A stretch of DNA of 64,000 nt from Eunapius fragilis. Lineage: Eukaryota; Porifera; Demospongiae; Spongillida; Spongillidae. Below the pieces are notes generated by a model. The model worked only from the letters and a program-made list of their open reading frames with translations. It ran no database searches and was not told the DNA's origin. Each line of letters opens with the position of its first letter. The first letter of the stretch is position 1. Below, piece by piece: positions 1 to 19,683 of this stretch. The DNA is taken from the NCBI GenBank assembly GCA_963681505.1, contig OY811990.1, positions 5,052,675 to 5,116,674 of the forward strand, in the 5' to 3' direction. Position numbers and translations under genes: made by a program.

Positions 1-870
1 GTTCTTGTACTAATTGTGTTACAGAACTCTTCGGGAAATAATAGGCGCTTTTTAGAACTGGTCTTAAACAGGTTTTAAAAACTGGAATATTCTAGCCCTT
101 CACCGCGCTGTCATTTATCACTTCTGTGCGTGCCTTTGCTGTGAATGATGTAATGTATCGACACCTTTTGGGCCCTGCTGGTACGTATGTACAGCATGTT
201 TTGTCATGGGATGGGTGTACAATGCAAGTGCCCATGGCCAGTTCCCGTCCAACGGGGCAATGCTGCCTTACAGTGAAGGGGTGAAATGTTTTTGTACAAG
301 TATTGTGATATTATTTAATATAATTATGTACTTTAATGTAGTTGGACATTAGTGTTGTATCAGTTAGTCTATGAATACATGAACGTTTAATTATCATTAT
401 TATTATGACTATGACCAACAGTACATATGCAGGTTATGTGTATTGGAGGCTAGTGAATTATGACAGAAAGAATCTCTGGCAGAAATGAATACAAAACAAT
501 TTCATTTTATAGAGGAACCTAGGCAGATGATCACATACCATGACAACACATAAGGGGGAGGGGCACCGCACGTAGTGACATACTGTGACTACTGCGATGT
601 GTGCCAAGATAAATGGATTTAATAACACATCATCATTAACCCCGACTGCACCACAATTGATAGAATCCCCTTCCATGGCAACCAAGACATGCATAACTTT
701 GAATATGAGCAACTATCCAAATGCTGTTTGCTTGTTCAAAATATGTGTGTTCACAAAGTTGACAGTCTGGGGCCTCTTGAACTGAAGCAACTCGAATATT
801 ACCACCTGTTAAGAGGACAAAAGATGGCACACCATTAGGCCCACATCTCTCCCTCATACTACAGTCCACA
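1..870. repeat. Left copy of a tandem segmental duplication (second copy about 4445-5370)
   Basis: Bases 1-180 match 4445-4610 closely, and 590-857 match 5125-5371 almost base for base, including the last beta-galactosidase exon. The middle (about 220-580) has diverged. In the right copy this stretch lies between the TRIM-NHL start codon (4435) and the beta-galactosidase 3' end, so the duplicated unit probably spans a TRIM-NHL plus beta-galactosidase pair. Confidence 0.8.
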
Positions 871-1500
871 TGGTACAAAGTACTTACCATGGAGCATACT
901 ACAGTCCACATGGTACAAAGTACTTACCATGGAGCATACTACAGTCCACATGGTACAAAGTACTTACCATGGAGCTTACTACAGTCCACATGGTACTGAG
1001 TACTTACCATGGAGCATACTACAGTCCACATGGTACAAAGTACTTACCATGGAGCATACTACAGTCCACATGGTACAAAGTACTTACCATGGAGCTTACT
1101 ACAGTCCACATGGTACTGAGTACTTACCATGGAGCATACTACAGTCCACATGGTACAAAGTACTTACCATGGAGCTTACTACAGTCCACATGGTACAAAG
1201 TACTTACCATGGAGCTTACTACAGTCCACATGGTACAAAGTACTTACAATGGAGCTTACTACAGTCCACATAGTACAAAGTACTTACCATGGAGCTTCTT
1301 CATAAGTGCATATAACATGAGATACTTAGGAGTGATGTCACCAGCCTCACTCAAGGGTGCATTGTAGTCTGTGGTGTGTGTGTGTGTGTACATGACCCAG
1401 TTTTGTTGACACCTCTAATTAGTGTTCACTGTAGCTGATAGTGATGGCATGTATCTTCTGTTGGCTCCATTAAAAGGAACCCAAAAGGTGATGCCCCTGG
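713..1500 (-). pseudogene. Truncated duplicate of the beta-galactosidase gene (3' exons only)
   Basis: On the minus strand three exons of the 5230-13603 gene can be recognised. The last exon (713-805) is intact from acceptor to stop and encodes the same 30 residues. Exon 7 (1288-1368) reads NAPLSEAGDITPKYLMLYAL, followed by the same splice donor. Exon 6 (about 1425-1495) is decayed by indels. Everything between exon 7 and the last exon (exons 8-15 of the parent) is missing. The break at about 857 joins sequence matching 5371 directly to sequence matching about 8628, so one minisatellite array is fused to another. No upstream catalytic exons are seen, so this cannot encode a functional enzyme. 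It could be transcribed as a tail of something further upstream on the minus strand, but nothing shows that. Confidence 0.8.
859..1298. repeat. 40-bp minisatellite, 11 copies
   Basis: The 40-bp unit repeats with few changes. On the minus strand each unit carries the donor-like ATGGTAAGTAC. It is the same unit as in the array at 8629-9350 and sits directly downstream of the duplicated exon 7. Confidence 0.97.
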
Positions 1501-1704
1501 GAAGGATAAAGGAGGTTTCCTAGACCTCCTCATATACACCCAAGCCATAAGGACTGTGGTGGGCACGTATGTAGGTCTGGGGACTCTGATGACATCAGAC
1601 CGGTGACTGCCATTCAAAATGTGACAACCTTCCTCTGTCGCCATAGTAACCTTGCATCATTAGTCCACATATTTTACAATGGCTTTCTTATGCTAAACAT
1701 TACA

Positions 1705-4435
1705 TCACAAATACATACTATATTTCAATACAGTAGTGTTAACACCTACATACAGACTACCACTTATAGGATCCATAGAAACACCATGGGGTTTATTGAG
1801 ATTGCCAACTGTGTGTATCTTGTTTCCTTCAGGATCAAAGATGGAGAGACAATTGCCACTGTACTCACAGACAAGGCTGTAACCTTCTTCATCAATTCCT
1901 ATTCCAGATGGACCATTTACATCTCCATAAGATCTGACATAGGTCCCCTCTGGTGTGAAGATCTTGATGGTGTTAGAACCATAGGCTGCAACATGGATGT
2001 TCCCTTGAGGGTCCAAGGCAAGACCCCACGGATCCTTAAAACCCTGAGCACCAGAGACATTACCATTTATGGACAATAACCAGCTGCCATTTTGATCCAA
2101 TATTACTACCCTATTGTTGTTAAGGTCAGCAACAATCATCCTATCTCTTTGGTCAACAATAACTGATCTTGGGAAACTAAACTGTCCCTGACCTGATCCA
2201 CGTTGGCCAAACGTTTGTAGGAACTGTCCTCCTGTTGTCAGCTTCTGAATGAGATTATTGCTAGTGTCAGCAACATACATCACATCTCCCTTGATGGATA
2301 TACCATGTGGTCCACAAAACTGACCTTCACCACTCCCACCACTACCTATGGTTCTCTTCTCAAGACCACCTTGGTCAAACACATGAATACGGTCGTCATC
2401 CCAACAGCCTACATAGATGTCTCCACTGTCATGGATGGCTATACCTAATGGAAGCCTACAACTGATAACTTGCTGGGGGTTACGTAAGGTTTTGTAGCTA
2501 GGCCTCACATCAAGGTCACGAGGACTGCCCTGTACATGTTCACCATCCATTGTGATGAGGAGTTGGTGAGGACCAGCAGCCTGAGGGGTGAGGGTGATGG
2601 TGTGGGTACCATCTCCATGGTCCTCCACCTTTCCTGGGACAACTGCTCCATCATGTGACTTGGGCCTCAGCTCAGCCTTCACCTGCAGACCACCAAATGG
2701 GTACCTCTCTCCCTCTGAGCTCTTGGTCTCCACTTTTACACTATACACCATGTCCATCCTGGCTGCTAACTTAGAAGACCATGTGCTTTGTGATGGAGAC
2801 ATTACATGACCAAAAATAGAGAGTTCTTTCATCAGAGAATCAGTTTGTAGGGTCACATGTATGTCACTGGTAGAGAGGGAGACTCCCTCAACCTTCTTCA
2901 GGGTGGCCTTCAGTTCAGTGGGTAGCAGATCTCCAAGAGCTACCACCTCATAGTCAGTGTGGGTCTGGAGGATGTGGGAGGTCATCTCAGTGTAGCAACC
3001 AATCTCATCTTGTATCTTCACTAACTGTTCCTTCTGGAGGGACAGAGCTGTTGTCTTGGAAAGTGAAATGGCCCCCATCTCTGACAACAGTGTCTTCTTC
3101 CTTTCCTCTATGGCTTGGTGGAGCTGTTCAAAGGCTTGGTTTATGAGCAGTGTGGCATTCTCTCTGGATGTCTCAACCTGTTCTGCCATCTTCTCTTTGT
3201 CACCAATGGCACAGGTCAGCTTTGAGGCCATTTCCTGTGCACACACAAGTGCCTCTCTCATTCCATCTCTGTGGATCTTGGCAATATAACACACATCAGC
3301 AATTCTGTGGTGGTTATGAAGAACTGGGGCACTGTCTCTGTTGACCAGACACTGGCAGGTCTCACAATAGATTTTAGTTTCATGATGATGTTGTTCAGTT
3401 GATGTCATGATGGATGGAAGTAGTCTGACAGACTCCTGGTCTAGTCCTACCATCTGATGATGATGGAATATTTTACTGCTCTTGTGGTGCTCATGACATA
3501 ATGTACAGAGGAACTGACCACATGTACAACAGAACACCACTGCAGGTCCCTTGCCCCCATCAAGACAAGCATCACATGACTTTTCACCACCACTGCCAAT
3601 CATGGACATGTACCCAGCCACCTCTACCTCAAAGCCAAGATGGAGGTTCTGAGGTATAGCATTGACTCCACACTCTGGTATGGTGATACTTCTCTGACAG
3701 GTAGGACACTCCATCTTCTGCTTGTCCCCAGATCTCTCTATCTCCATATGCAGACACTGCCCACAGAAAGAGTGTAGACATGGAAGGATCCTAGGGTCTG
3801 TGTAGGGCTTAGAGCACAGCTGACATATGGTGTGGGGAGGGAAGAGGCCAAATCTGTGGAACAGTAAAAATGGATCAATGGAGAAATTACAAGTTAAGAC
3901 CTATAGGTACAGAGCCAGTTCCATGGAGTAGTCGCCACCCGTAGCGTATAAAAACAAAAATAATAAGTTTGGATCTTTCTATATGAGTTTAAAACAACCC
4001 TATTAGGCTCCCATACACAGTTTTACGCATGCAATTGAATTGCTCCGTAGAATAAACAGGGGGTGGCGAACACTCCTGACGTTATCGCTCGCTATTACCC
4101 TATTTATTACTGGAAGTGATGTGCGTTATTGTTACTTACAGTCGTACTATATGTAAATAAATAATCGGAGTGAGGCAGCGAAAAAAGGACCTAGCGCATA
4201 TATTTTCAAGTATTCAAGTTATTTTATATTTTGAGAGATAACATGCGAGCAACGGGCACGCGTCAATTTTGATACTCATTCCTGGCGTTACGTCCCTTTT
4301 CGCAGCCTTGCCCCCAAAGACATCAATTACAAAAACACTTGGACTCCGGTATGTTCGTGCTTACCTGTTGCTACATACGTCGTCACAAAGTGGTTCACCA
4401 GGAACAAGTTCATTTCGGCTCAGTACAAGTGACAT
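1705..4435 (-). CDS. TRIM-NHL protein (RING, B-box, coiled coil, filamin, NHL)
   Basis: Two exons are proposed: 4365-4435 and 1705-3853. They join in frame across a 511-bp GT-AG intron to give 739 residues. The long exon alone would start after the RING finger. Reading upstream to the acceptor at 3854 adds the RING cysteines: C34-x2-C37, C49-x-H51-x2-C54-x2-C57, C73-x2-C76. I chose ATG 4435 because its exon ends in the phase required at a consensus donor. Next come B-box-like Cys/His clusters (about 115-205), a coiled coil (about 220-320), a filamin-type Ig repeat (about 390-480), and about 250 residues of NHL beta-propeller repeats to the stop. This matches the TRIM2/3/71 architecture, known for E3 ubiquitin ligases and RNA-binding repressors. 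Which branch it belongs to is not decided. The first exon is an inference, and the rest is directly visible. Confidence 0.9.
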
Positions 4436-5229
4436 GCTGATAACGTTTTTGTACTTATTGTGTTTACAGAACTCTGCGGAAAATAAAAGGCGCTTTTTAG
4501 AACAGGTTTTAAAAACACGAATATTCTAGCCCTTCACCGCGCTGTCATTTATCACTTCTGTGCGTGCCTTTGCTGTGAATGATGTAATGTATCGACACCT
4601 TTTGGGCCGTTTTGTCATAGTGATGGGTGTACGATGCAACGTGTCCAGATACTTTGGCACCATATTACTCTACAATCGCTGCACAACAAGTTGGTCAACA
4701 GGCTGAAGAAAAGAAGATGCAGAAATATAAACACCTTGACTCATACTCCAGTGGCAATAGAGACGATTGGAGAGTTTGGGGCTTGGTGAAACTAACTCCA
4801 TACCTTAACCAGAGACTATGACTTTGAAGAACCTAGGTAGATACACCCATCACCAGGACAACATATGTAAGTACCAATTAGGGCACAAAGCCATTGACAT
4901 GATAATGATATTAAATTCAGGGCTTACCCATGTAGTCACACTGTATGGAGAACATGCACATACACAGAGGTAGATACAGGATTTCGAAAAACGAGGAGGG
5001 GGGGGGGGGGGGAAAGGGGGTTCAGGTCAGAACCATACAAAAAGTGGTTGGAGGTGGGGTTGTACCTGGGAAAAGGGGAGGGGAGGGGCACCACACAGAC
5101 ATACTACAATGCCATAGCATATAGATAAATGGATTTAATAACACATCATCATTTAACCCCGACTGCACCACTATTGATAGAATCCCCTTCCATGGCAACC
5201 AAGACATGTATAACTTTGAATATGAGCAA

Positions 5230-13603
<8,374 letters not shown>

Positions 13604-13946
13604 CGCTGCGCATGTAATAGAGTTTTTCCCGCCCTCCTAATTCACGCGTACATTAGGTCTGGGGACGAGGCTAGCTCCCGCCATAGTATACATTGTACAG
13701 TATATAGTCCAACTGTTTGGTGGAAGGTCCGATGAAAAGTTAAGCGTGTTTTTTGGCAGGTTATATAAAAAAAAGTAATCTTTTTAATACATAGCAGATG
13801 TTAACTATAAGTGGGCATTAGACTTTTAATACAGACGTGGATATATAAAGAAAAATGATATAGCTCTGCCTGACCTAAGAAAGAGTAGACTGAGAGGTTT
13901 TGCTCCATCATCAAAACCAAGTCCACTTGATATTATAATATCTATG

Positions 13947-14050
13947 CTTCAGCGGTTCTCTTCTTCCCCAGCATGCTACTACGCAATGCTGATCTTCTAT
14001 CCACCTGCTGCTATCTAAACAGTTCGCAAGAGCAGCTGTTGCACGACGAC
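13947..14050 (+). pseudogene. Captured fragment of TMTC exon 1
   Basis: It aligns with 19698-19801 at about 90 percent identity over 104 bases, with small substitutions and an indel. No flanking intron or MITE sequence is carried. It lies inside the inverted-repeat element at 13695-15441, about 5.6 kb upstream of its source gene and in the same orientation. Confidence 0.85.
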
Positions 14051-14484
14051 CACAGCGAATCTGAATTGAGTCCAAAATATTGAATTTAAGTACTTGAAAA
14101 AAATTGATGCATTAATAAACGGTGATAGAATCAGAAAAAAGCTTGCAAATTACAAATGCTGTCTACTATGAAGCCACCATATTTAAGTGTGTGATTTGAC
14201 TTCCACCATGGAGAAGTTGAGGGCTAAGGAACAATTTTAGAGTATCATACTTACCTTTAACCCTGAGTGGTAGGGTGGCCAAGGAGGTCATTGTCCCCCC
14301 CCCCCCCCCCCCCCCCCCCCCAGCGGCCCTAAAAACAGGGGCACCAAAATTGTGCCAAAATAACGTAAGTGTGGGGTATCCCCATACTATGGTTTGTCCC
14401 GGGCTGGACTATTTATGCAAAGGGTGTGGGGGGGTGCGCACCTTTGTATACTCTTGCCTTGCACCCCCCCCCCCCCCCCCATCC

Positions 14485-15195
14485 CCCTCGCGGCTGGTGT
14501 GTCACAATGCCAATGTCAACAGAGAGCAATTAGAAGAGCACAGGAAAAGACATAAACTTGGCTCAATGTCATTTCACTTAAGCAATACCACTTTGACCTC
14601 TCACCTACGCAGTTCAGAGATGGCCTAGCCATACGTTATTTGCGGGATCCTCCTTGTCTAAGTGATGGATGTGGGGCCACCTTGTCTCATCAGCATGCCC
14701 TGGATTGCAAGAAGGGAGGACTGATCATTCGCAGGCATAAGCCAGTAAAAAGCCACCAAGGAACCAGTTGTCAAAGCGGCTGATGTTAGCACAAGACATG
14801 ATTATGATGGGCTGCAACTTGATTTCGCCTGAGGTGGAGGCATTAATTGACATCAAAGTCATTGACATGTACTGATGCTCTATCTCACCACAACTACTCA
14901 CCCTAATCAGTCTTGAAGTCTGGAGCTAAAATTATAGAGAGAAGGATTTATGAGCAGGCCATTGCTGAGTGCAGGGGAACTGTTAGTGATGTCATGCAGT
15001 TGATGGACTTCTTCACAGAGAGTAGCAGCTAACTTGGCCCACAAATGGGGAAAACCCTACTCTCAAACATGTGGCTATGTTAGGGCACGACTAGCCTTTG
15101 CCATCATAAGGGCATCCTGTTTGTGTTTGAGGGGCTCACGGGTGAAGTGGGGAAGTGGACTTGGGTTCAATGATGGGGCACCTCTCTACTCTATC
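14485..15195 (+). pseudogene. Decayed C-terminal region of a LINE-type reverse transcriptase ORF
   Basis: Frames with stops and shifts read FHLSNTTLTSHLRSSEMA, then HALDCKKGGLIIRR-like text, then KWGKPYSQTCGYVRARLAFA and LRGSRVKWGSGLGFNDGAPL. This pattern of conserved blocks is familiar from the C-terminal end of retroelement polymerase ORFs in invertebrate genomes. The assignment is from memory of the family. The breaks (in-frame stops after SEMA and in the following 300 bases) are directly visible. Confidence 0.55.
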
Positions 15196-15641
15196 TTAGG
15201 TTCTTGTGTTCAGGCAGAGCTATGTCAATCTTTTGATGCTATTTATGTAAGCATATTATATTCATTTCTGTATGATACAATAAAAAACTATAATGTTGTA
15301 CTTGGTAAACGTATGTTATCAATCCATATATACATATATTCATATGGCCACCATTAATATTATAACCTGCCGAAAAACACGCTTGAGTTGATATCAGACT
15401 TTCCACCAAACATGGTCAGGCTATATACCTAGCTACTGTACCATTAATATACATCATTTAAAACAACAATTATGACATCAGGCTGTCTTATGCCTTCCCA
15501 CCTCGCCCTGTTTGGTGACGTAATTTATGAACGTGTGAGCCTAAACACTGCAGCCCAAATAATTAGATCATTAACAAATTCAGCACTGATGTAAATCCCA
15601 GCCATTTGCCCAAAGCCTCCTCATGTTGGATGCATTTCTTC

Positions 15642-17351
15642 TTATTTGTATGGCTTGCCCAAATTCTTCACACTATCAGGCCAAATGTCTCTCTTCAGCT
15701 TAGCTGCATCAATTATAGGAATAAATCCATGTTGCAGAGTTTCTTTTACATCTGGTGCAAGCTGCCGTGTGGTAACAAGATACAATTTCTGTTGCAGCAA
15801 TGGCTTTTGGCAAGCTGCATATCTTCCAGAAATTGCTTTCATGTCTTCAAGGCATTTTTCAACTAACTTTTCGGCCTCAGGTCGCAGCATTTGTGATGCT
15901 CCCAACTCAAGTTGTATGTAATGGGCAATCAATCTACCCTCATCATCTGCTTGATGGAAAACAGCATACGAGTGGTGTAGTACATTCCAAAAGCAATCCA
16001 CTAAGTCATCTATGCTTATCTTACTAAGCTCCTTCATATCTTCTTTATTGCCGTCCATGATGGATAACAAGTTCAACTGAAACTCTTTGGGCTTTAACTT
16101 GACAGCCTGTCCTTCTGGAACAATCCATTTTGCTGCCTTTTCAACTAGAAACTTCATTGCTACTTGCTTAGCAATTGGGGCAAGATAATCACCATGAGGA
16201 CATCTAAGTGCAATAGCCTCTGAAGTGGTGAGGTAATCTCTACCAATATGGTTAAGTTGCAAATATACCAGCGGAGTGCCTAAAGACACTTCTGGCCCAA
16301 ATCCTAAGGCATTGAAATGATCATTGAAACGAACTAGGCCTCGATCAGCAAGACTATACAGTGATATTAAAGGTAGGTTTAGATAATGGTGCTCAACAGA
16401 AGACAGGGGAACATACTGGGTCCAATGAAATTCATCAACAGGTTCATGTGCAGGCATGAAGTCTATCACGCAAGTGAATATAGTTTGTAACAGGGTCAGC
16501 TCCTCGGATGAAATTTCCTTTAGGGATAGACTATACGAGTCCACAGCCATGGTTATAGGATCTTGTACCATCTTGGACATATGTCTGCCATTTCCTCCAG
16601 TAAGTACATAAATCATGATCTTAGTGCACGTATCGAGTGGGTTATTAGCATCATTTTGCAGCAAACGGAATACCTTATCAAAGTCATCCTTGCCCAAAAA
16701 TGGGTGAATCCAACGAGCAGAGAATTTGGTACTGTTGAGATTTATACCAACGTAATTTGGGAAGTCCTTTTTGTCTTTATCAGGAAGCTTTCCAAAACAA
16801 AGTTGCCGAAGCTGATGGCTAGAACCGCTGATGATGCAGTGAATTCGTCCTTCACTTGAGTTTCCGATTTCTGCGATCTCTCCGATGATCTGTTGACTGT
16901 TTACAGCGCCGCACGTCGAAAGAAAGACTGAGTCCAGTTCGTCGGCAATAAACAGTACAAACTTGTTCACGCTCTTCAAGTACTCGTCTAGTTTATCGAT
17001 ACGTACAGGGAGTTGTATAGGATTCCCAGGTGTCTCGACAGCCTTAGCGATCAAAGTGGAGGGGAGCTCAGCTAAGTGCATATTGATATAGTGAGTGGAA
17101 CAGACAACCAACCTTTCTCGGTATGTGTCACAGGCGGCTAGATTAATAACCTTCAGAAGGGTACTCTTTCCCGTTCCTTTACGACCTAGAAGTAGCCTGC
17201 GATAGTGAGTTCTGTGTGCCAGTCTCCCTCCGACAAGGTTACGTAGTGTTGACTCTGTGTCCCTAATAAATGCCAGACGACTGTAGTCGAAGTGAAAGTA
17301 CGAACTTGCTCTATCTCGTATATACGTCTCCATGGGGCCGGGATGATCCAT
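15642..17351 (-). CDS. Intronless P-loop (AAA/STAND-like) ATPase of unknown function
   Basis: One uninterrupted frame of 569 residues. A Walker A motif GRKGTGKST lies near residue 57. FVLFIADELD near residue 132 fits a Walker B, and the HCIISGSS block near 172 fits a sensor-1 position. Beyond about residue 340 the protein is largely helical-looking and of unknown type. The closing LYLVTTRQLA block is vaguely like a nuclease-fold C-terminus, but I cannot support that. The gene has no introns, unlike every other host gene in the window, and sits between two inverted-repeat elements (13695-15441 and 17502-18642). That could mean a domesticated or element-derived gene, or a retrocopy. I chose the ATG at 17351; another Met lies six codons further in. 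No close relative is recognised. Confidence 0.85.
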   Translation of the reverse strand: MDHPGPMETYIRDRASSYFHFDYSRLAFIRDTESTLRNLVGGRLAHRTHYRRLLLGRKGTGKSTLLKVINLAACDTYRERLVVCSTHYINMHLAELPSTLIAKAVETPGNPIQLPVRIDKLDEYLKSVNKFVLFIADELDSVFLSTCGAVNSQQIIGEIAEIGNSSEGRIHCIISGSSHQLRQLCFGKLPDKDKKDFPNYVGINLNSTKFSARWIHPFLGKDDFDKVFRLLQNDANNPLDTCTKIMIYVLTGGNGRHMSKMVQDPITMAVDSYSLSLKEISSEELTLLQTIFTCVIDFMPAHEPVDEFHWTQYVPLSSVEHHYLNLPLISLYSLADRGLVRFNDHFNALGFGPEVSLGTPLVYLQLNHIGRDYLTTSEAIALRCPHGDYLAPIAKQVAMKFLVEKAAKWIVPEGQAVKLKPKEFQLNLLSIMDGNKEDMKELSKISIDDLVDCFWNVLHHSYAVFHQADDEGRLIAHYIQLELGASQMLRPEAEKLVEKCLEDMKAISGRYAACQKPLLQQKLYLVTTRQLAPDVKETLQHGFIPIIDAAKLKRDIWPDSVKNLGKPYK

Positions 17352-17501
17352 TTGGCGCTTCCGGCTTCAAAGCATTAATTAGAACAAGTAAAGATCAGCT
17401 CTGGAAAAGACAACAAAATACATGTAGCAAGCGCTTGGTTTGGGAGTGGGGTGGAACATGTTGAATGAAGCAAGGGTTTATTGTGGGTTGTGGCGTGGTC
17501 A

Positions 17502-18642
17502 CCATTCTCTAACGAGGAAGTTGGTGGGATATACGAATTGGAGGCAAAGGTCAAGGGCGGATACAGGAATTCTAGAAGGGGGGTGTCGGACATGAATAAC
17601 AATGGGGGGAGGGGGGGGGGGGGGGGTGCGGGAGGGGGATATGCCCCCTCCCGGGCGAAGCGTGGAAGCTTTTGGGGGTCCCGCACTTGGCGACACAGAC
17701 TACCTATCAATATTGAAGCCTTAATTAAACTGGGGGAAAGAAAAAGGCGGCGAATAATGGTTGGGGGCGTTCGGCGTGGGTCTCAGTGCAACTCATAAAC
17801 TGGGTATTCTAAATTCATGACCTATTGGAGCGAAACTGTCGAGTGGGGGGTATTTATCCGCATTTCACATTTGATTGAGCTAATGAATTAAACAGTAAAA
17901 TGTACATTTACTACAACATATCATTTACAGATACAAAATACAAGATTGAAACCTTTTCCAGTGTGTTTGCTGATAAATGCTTCATATACTGATATACATT
18001 CACCAATTTCAATTGTGACAAATGCTGAGCATATCATTTGCTAATTTAGAATTGAATACCGGGTGGCATAACGAGATATGCGATCGGGCGGTTGAAGTCA
18101 TGATGGATGCGTGATTCCTGTACGCGTAAATCCGTAAATCTTTTGGCACATTACACAATCACCTTCTGCTTCTTGGAAAAGTAACTCAAGATACTTGCCG
18201 AATCAATGAGTTGAGTGAACACGTTTGCTTGCCATCTGGATGATACGCTATATCACGTGGGATGTTTTTAATTGCATTTGTTAATAGTATTGATACTTAA
18301 TTTTATTCATCATCAGGCCTGAGGCTGCCCCCCCCCCCCCCCCCAATCAGGCTCTGTCGTAGCTGATCGCAAGATAACCAGAAGTGGTTAATGTGGCGAA
18401 GATATGGTTGAACCAGGTTGATTTGTGTACTTTAATTCATGCTAATTTATTCATGATCTGCTAGAAGGCACCCCCCCCCCCCCCCCTGTATTTTAGCACT
18501 TCTTTTGGTTCTGTTACATTTACACGTGCTTAATATAGGGCCGAATTGTCTCATTTTCTTTTTCCCAAACCTTGTTCCCCTCCTTTTTACACCACCATTG
18601 CCTCCAATTGCTATATCCCACCAACTTTCTCGTTAGAAAATG
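17502..18642. mobile_element. About 1.1-kb inverted-repeat element without coding capacity
   Basis: The left end (17502-17550) and right end (18596-18642) are inverted copies sharing TTCTAACGAG, AAGTTGGTGGGATATA and AATTGGAGGCAA. The interior contains poly-G/poly-C tracts at about 17608-17628, 18331-18346 and 18473-18486, and no protein that I recognise. It is probably a non-autonomous DNA transposon, starting about 150 bases upstream of the ATPase start codon. Confidence 0.65.
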
Positions 18643-19524
18643 TTTTTCTTTACTTCTTTCCTCTATTTTAATAATTTTATTGTCGATGCATGATATTTGC
18701 GAATACTGGCAAGTGCTGAGAAGTTATAGTTATAACGTAACCTCCTTAATTGAAGGTCGGGCCGGGCACTTATGCAGTTCCCTCCCCCCCCCCCCCACAC
18801 ACACACACATACTTCAATTACCGTCACGAGCAGACGCCCGCTTTTGTTCAGGATCACCATTGTATAGGTATATAAAGATATTACGATAATGAGGGAAATA
18901 AATGCTGTACAACCGTACTTTACTCATAAACTCATAAACTTAGGAATTCAGAAAACGAAGTAATGAAGTGTCAAAGTGTGTATGCGGTTATAACAAAAAC
19001 TTTGACGGCTACGCTAATTTCAGATGTATTTATATAATTATTCATACATCTGTTTCTGTATCTTTGTATAGTTGACGATGCGGCATGCTGACCTTCTTGA
19101 AAATTTGTATGTGCTTGGTATTTTCAGCCTAAAGTACCCCCTCTGTAGCAGTACCCCCTCTGTACTCCCTCTGTACCCCCTCTGTACCCCCTCTGTACCC
19201 CCTCTGTACCCCCTCTGTACCCCCTCTGTATCCCCTCTGCCTTGCGATATTCATATATAATTCGGCTGCGCGTTATTAAGGATTGCGATGCGAAGAGTGC
19301 GCATATGGTATAGTAACTACTGCGATGATACCCCATTTAAATGCGATGGTTTAGCAGCATTCATGATAAAATGAACATGATACAGCTCTCTCAAAAAGCG
19401 CCATTATAATGAGGTGGTGGTTTTCTTGGTTTACGGTATAGTCTAATTATGGACCCCAATGTCCAGCCGGCCGAGCTAGCTAGCTGGCTGTGCCAATAAC
19501 CATGAATAACAGTAACTTGAATAA
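18643..19524. other. Intergenic interval upstream of TMTC
   Basis: No gene is recognised. It holds a short poly-C/(CA)n tract near 18783-18808 and a roughly ten-copy 10-base repeat, CCCCTCTGTA, at 19136-19236. The TMTC promoter should lie here, but no convincing TATA box was found. Confidence 0.6.
19136..19236. repeat. 10-bp tandem repeat CCCCTCTGTA
   Basis: About ten near-identical units, ending about 290 bases before the ancestral TMTC start codon. Confidence 0.95.
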
Positions 19525-19552
19525 ATGGCGGTTTTTTACTCCCTGTTAACCG

Positions 19553-19683
19553 TAGTCTCGTACCCAGACCGTCTATGACGTAAGCGATTATCGCTGTAAA
19601 CAGTATACATGTAATCACTACGTCCAGACGTAGTGATTACAGCGATTATCGCTTACGTCATAGACGGTCTGGGTACGAGACTA
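19553..19683. mobile_element. 131-bp palindromic MITE inserted in TMTC exon 1
   Basis: Both ends read TAGTCTCGTACCCAGACC inward, and the arms match for about 47 bases. A second hairpin (AATCACTACGTC and its complement) lies in the centre. It is flanked by a perfect 9-base target duplication, TGTTAACCG (19544-19552 and 19684-19692). Related termini occur at 33015-33114 and 48515. Confidence 0.95.

Larger units (their letters stand above)
13695..15441. mobile_element. Non-autonomous DNA element with about 75-bp terminal inverted repeats and gene-fragment cargo
   Basis: The ends are GTACAGTA and TACTGTAC, and the inverted similarity continues inward for about 75 bases on both sides (for example TGTTTGGTGGAA and AAGCGTGTTTTT). 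CATT flanks both ends, possibly a short target duplication. Inside are a 104-base piece of TMTC exon 1 (13947-14050), poly-C tracts at about 14287-14320 and 14464-14480, and a decayed reverse-transcriptase C-terminal region. No intact transposase is seen, so it would need a helper in trans. Its superfamily is unknown to me. Confidence 0.7.
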
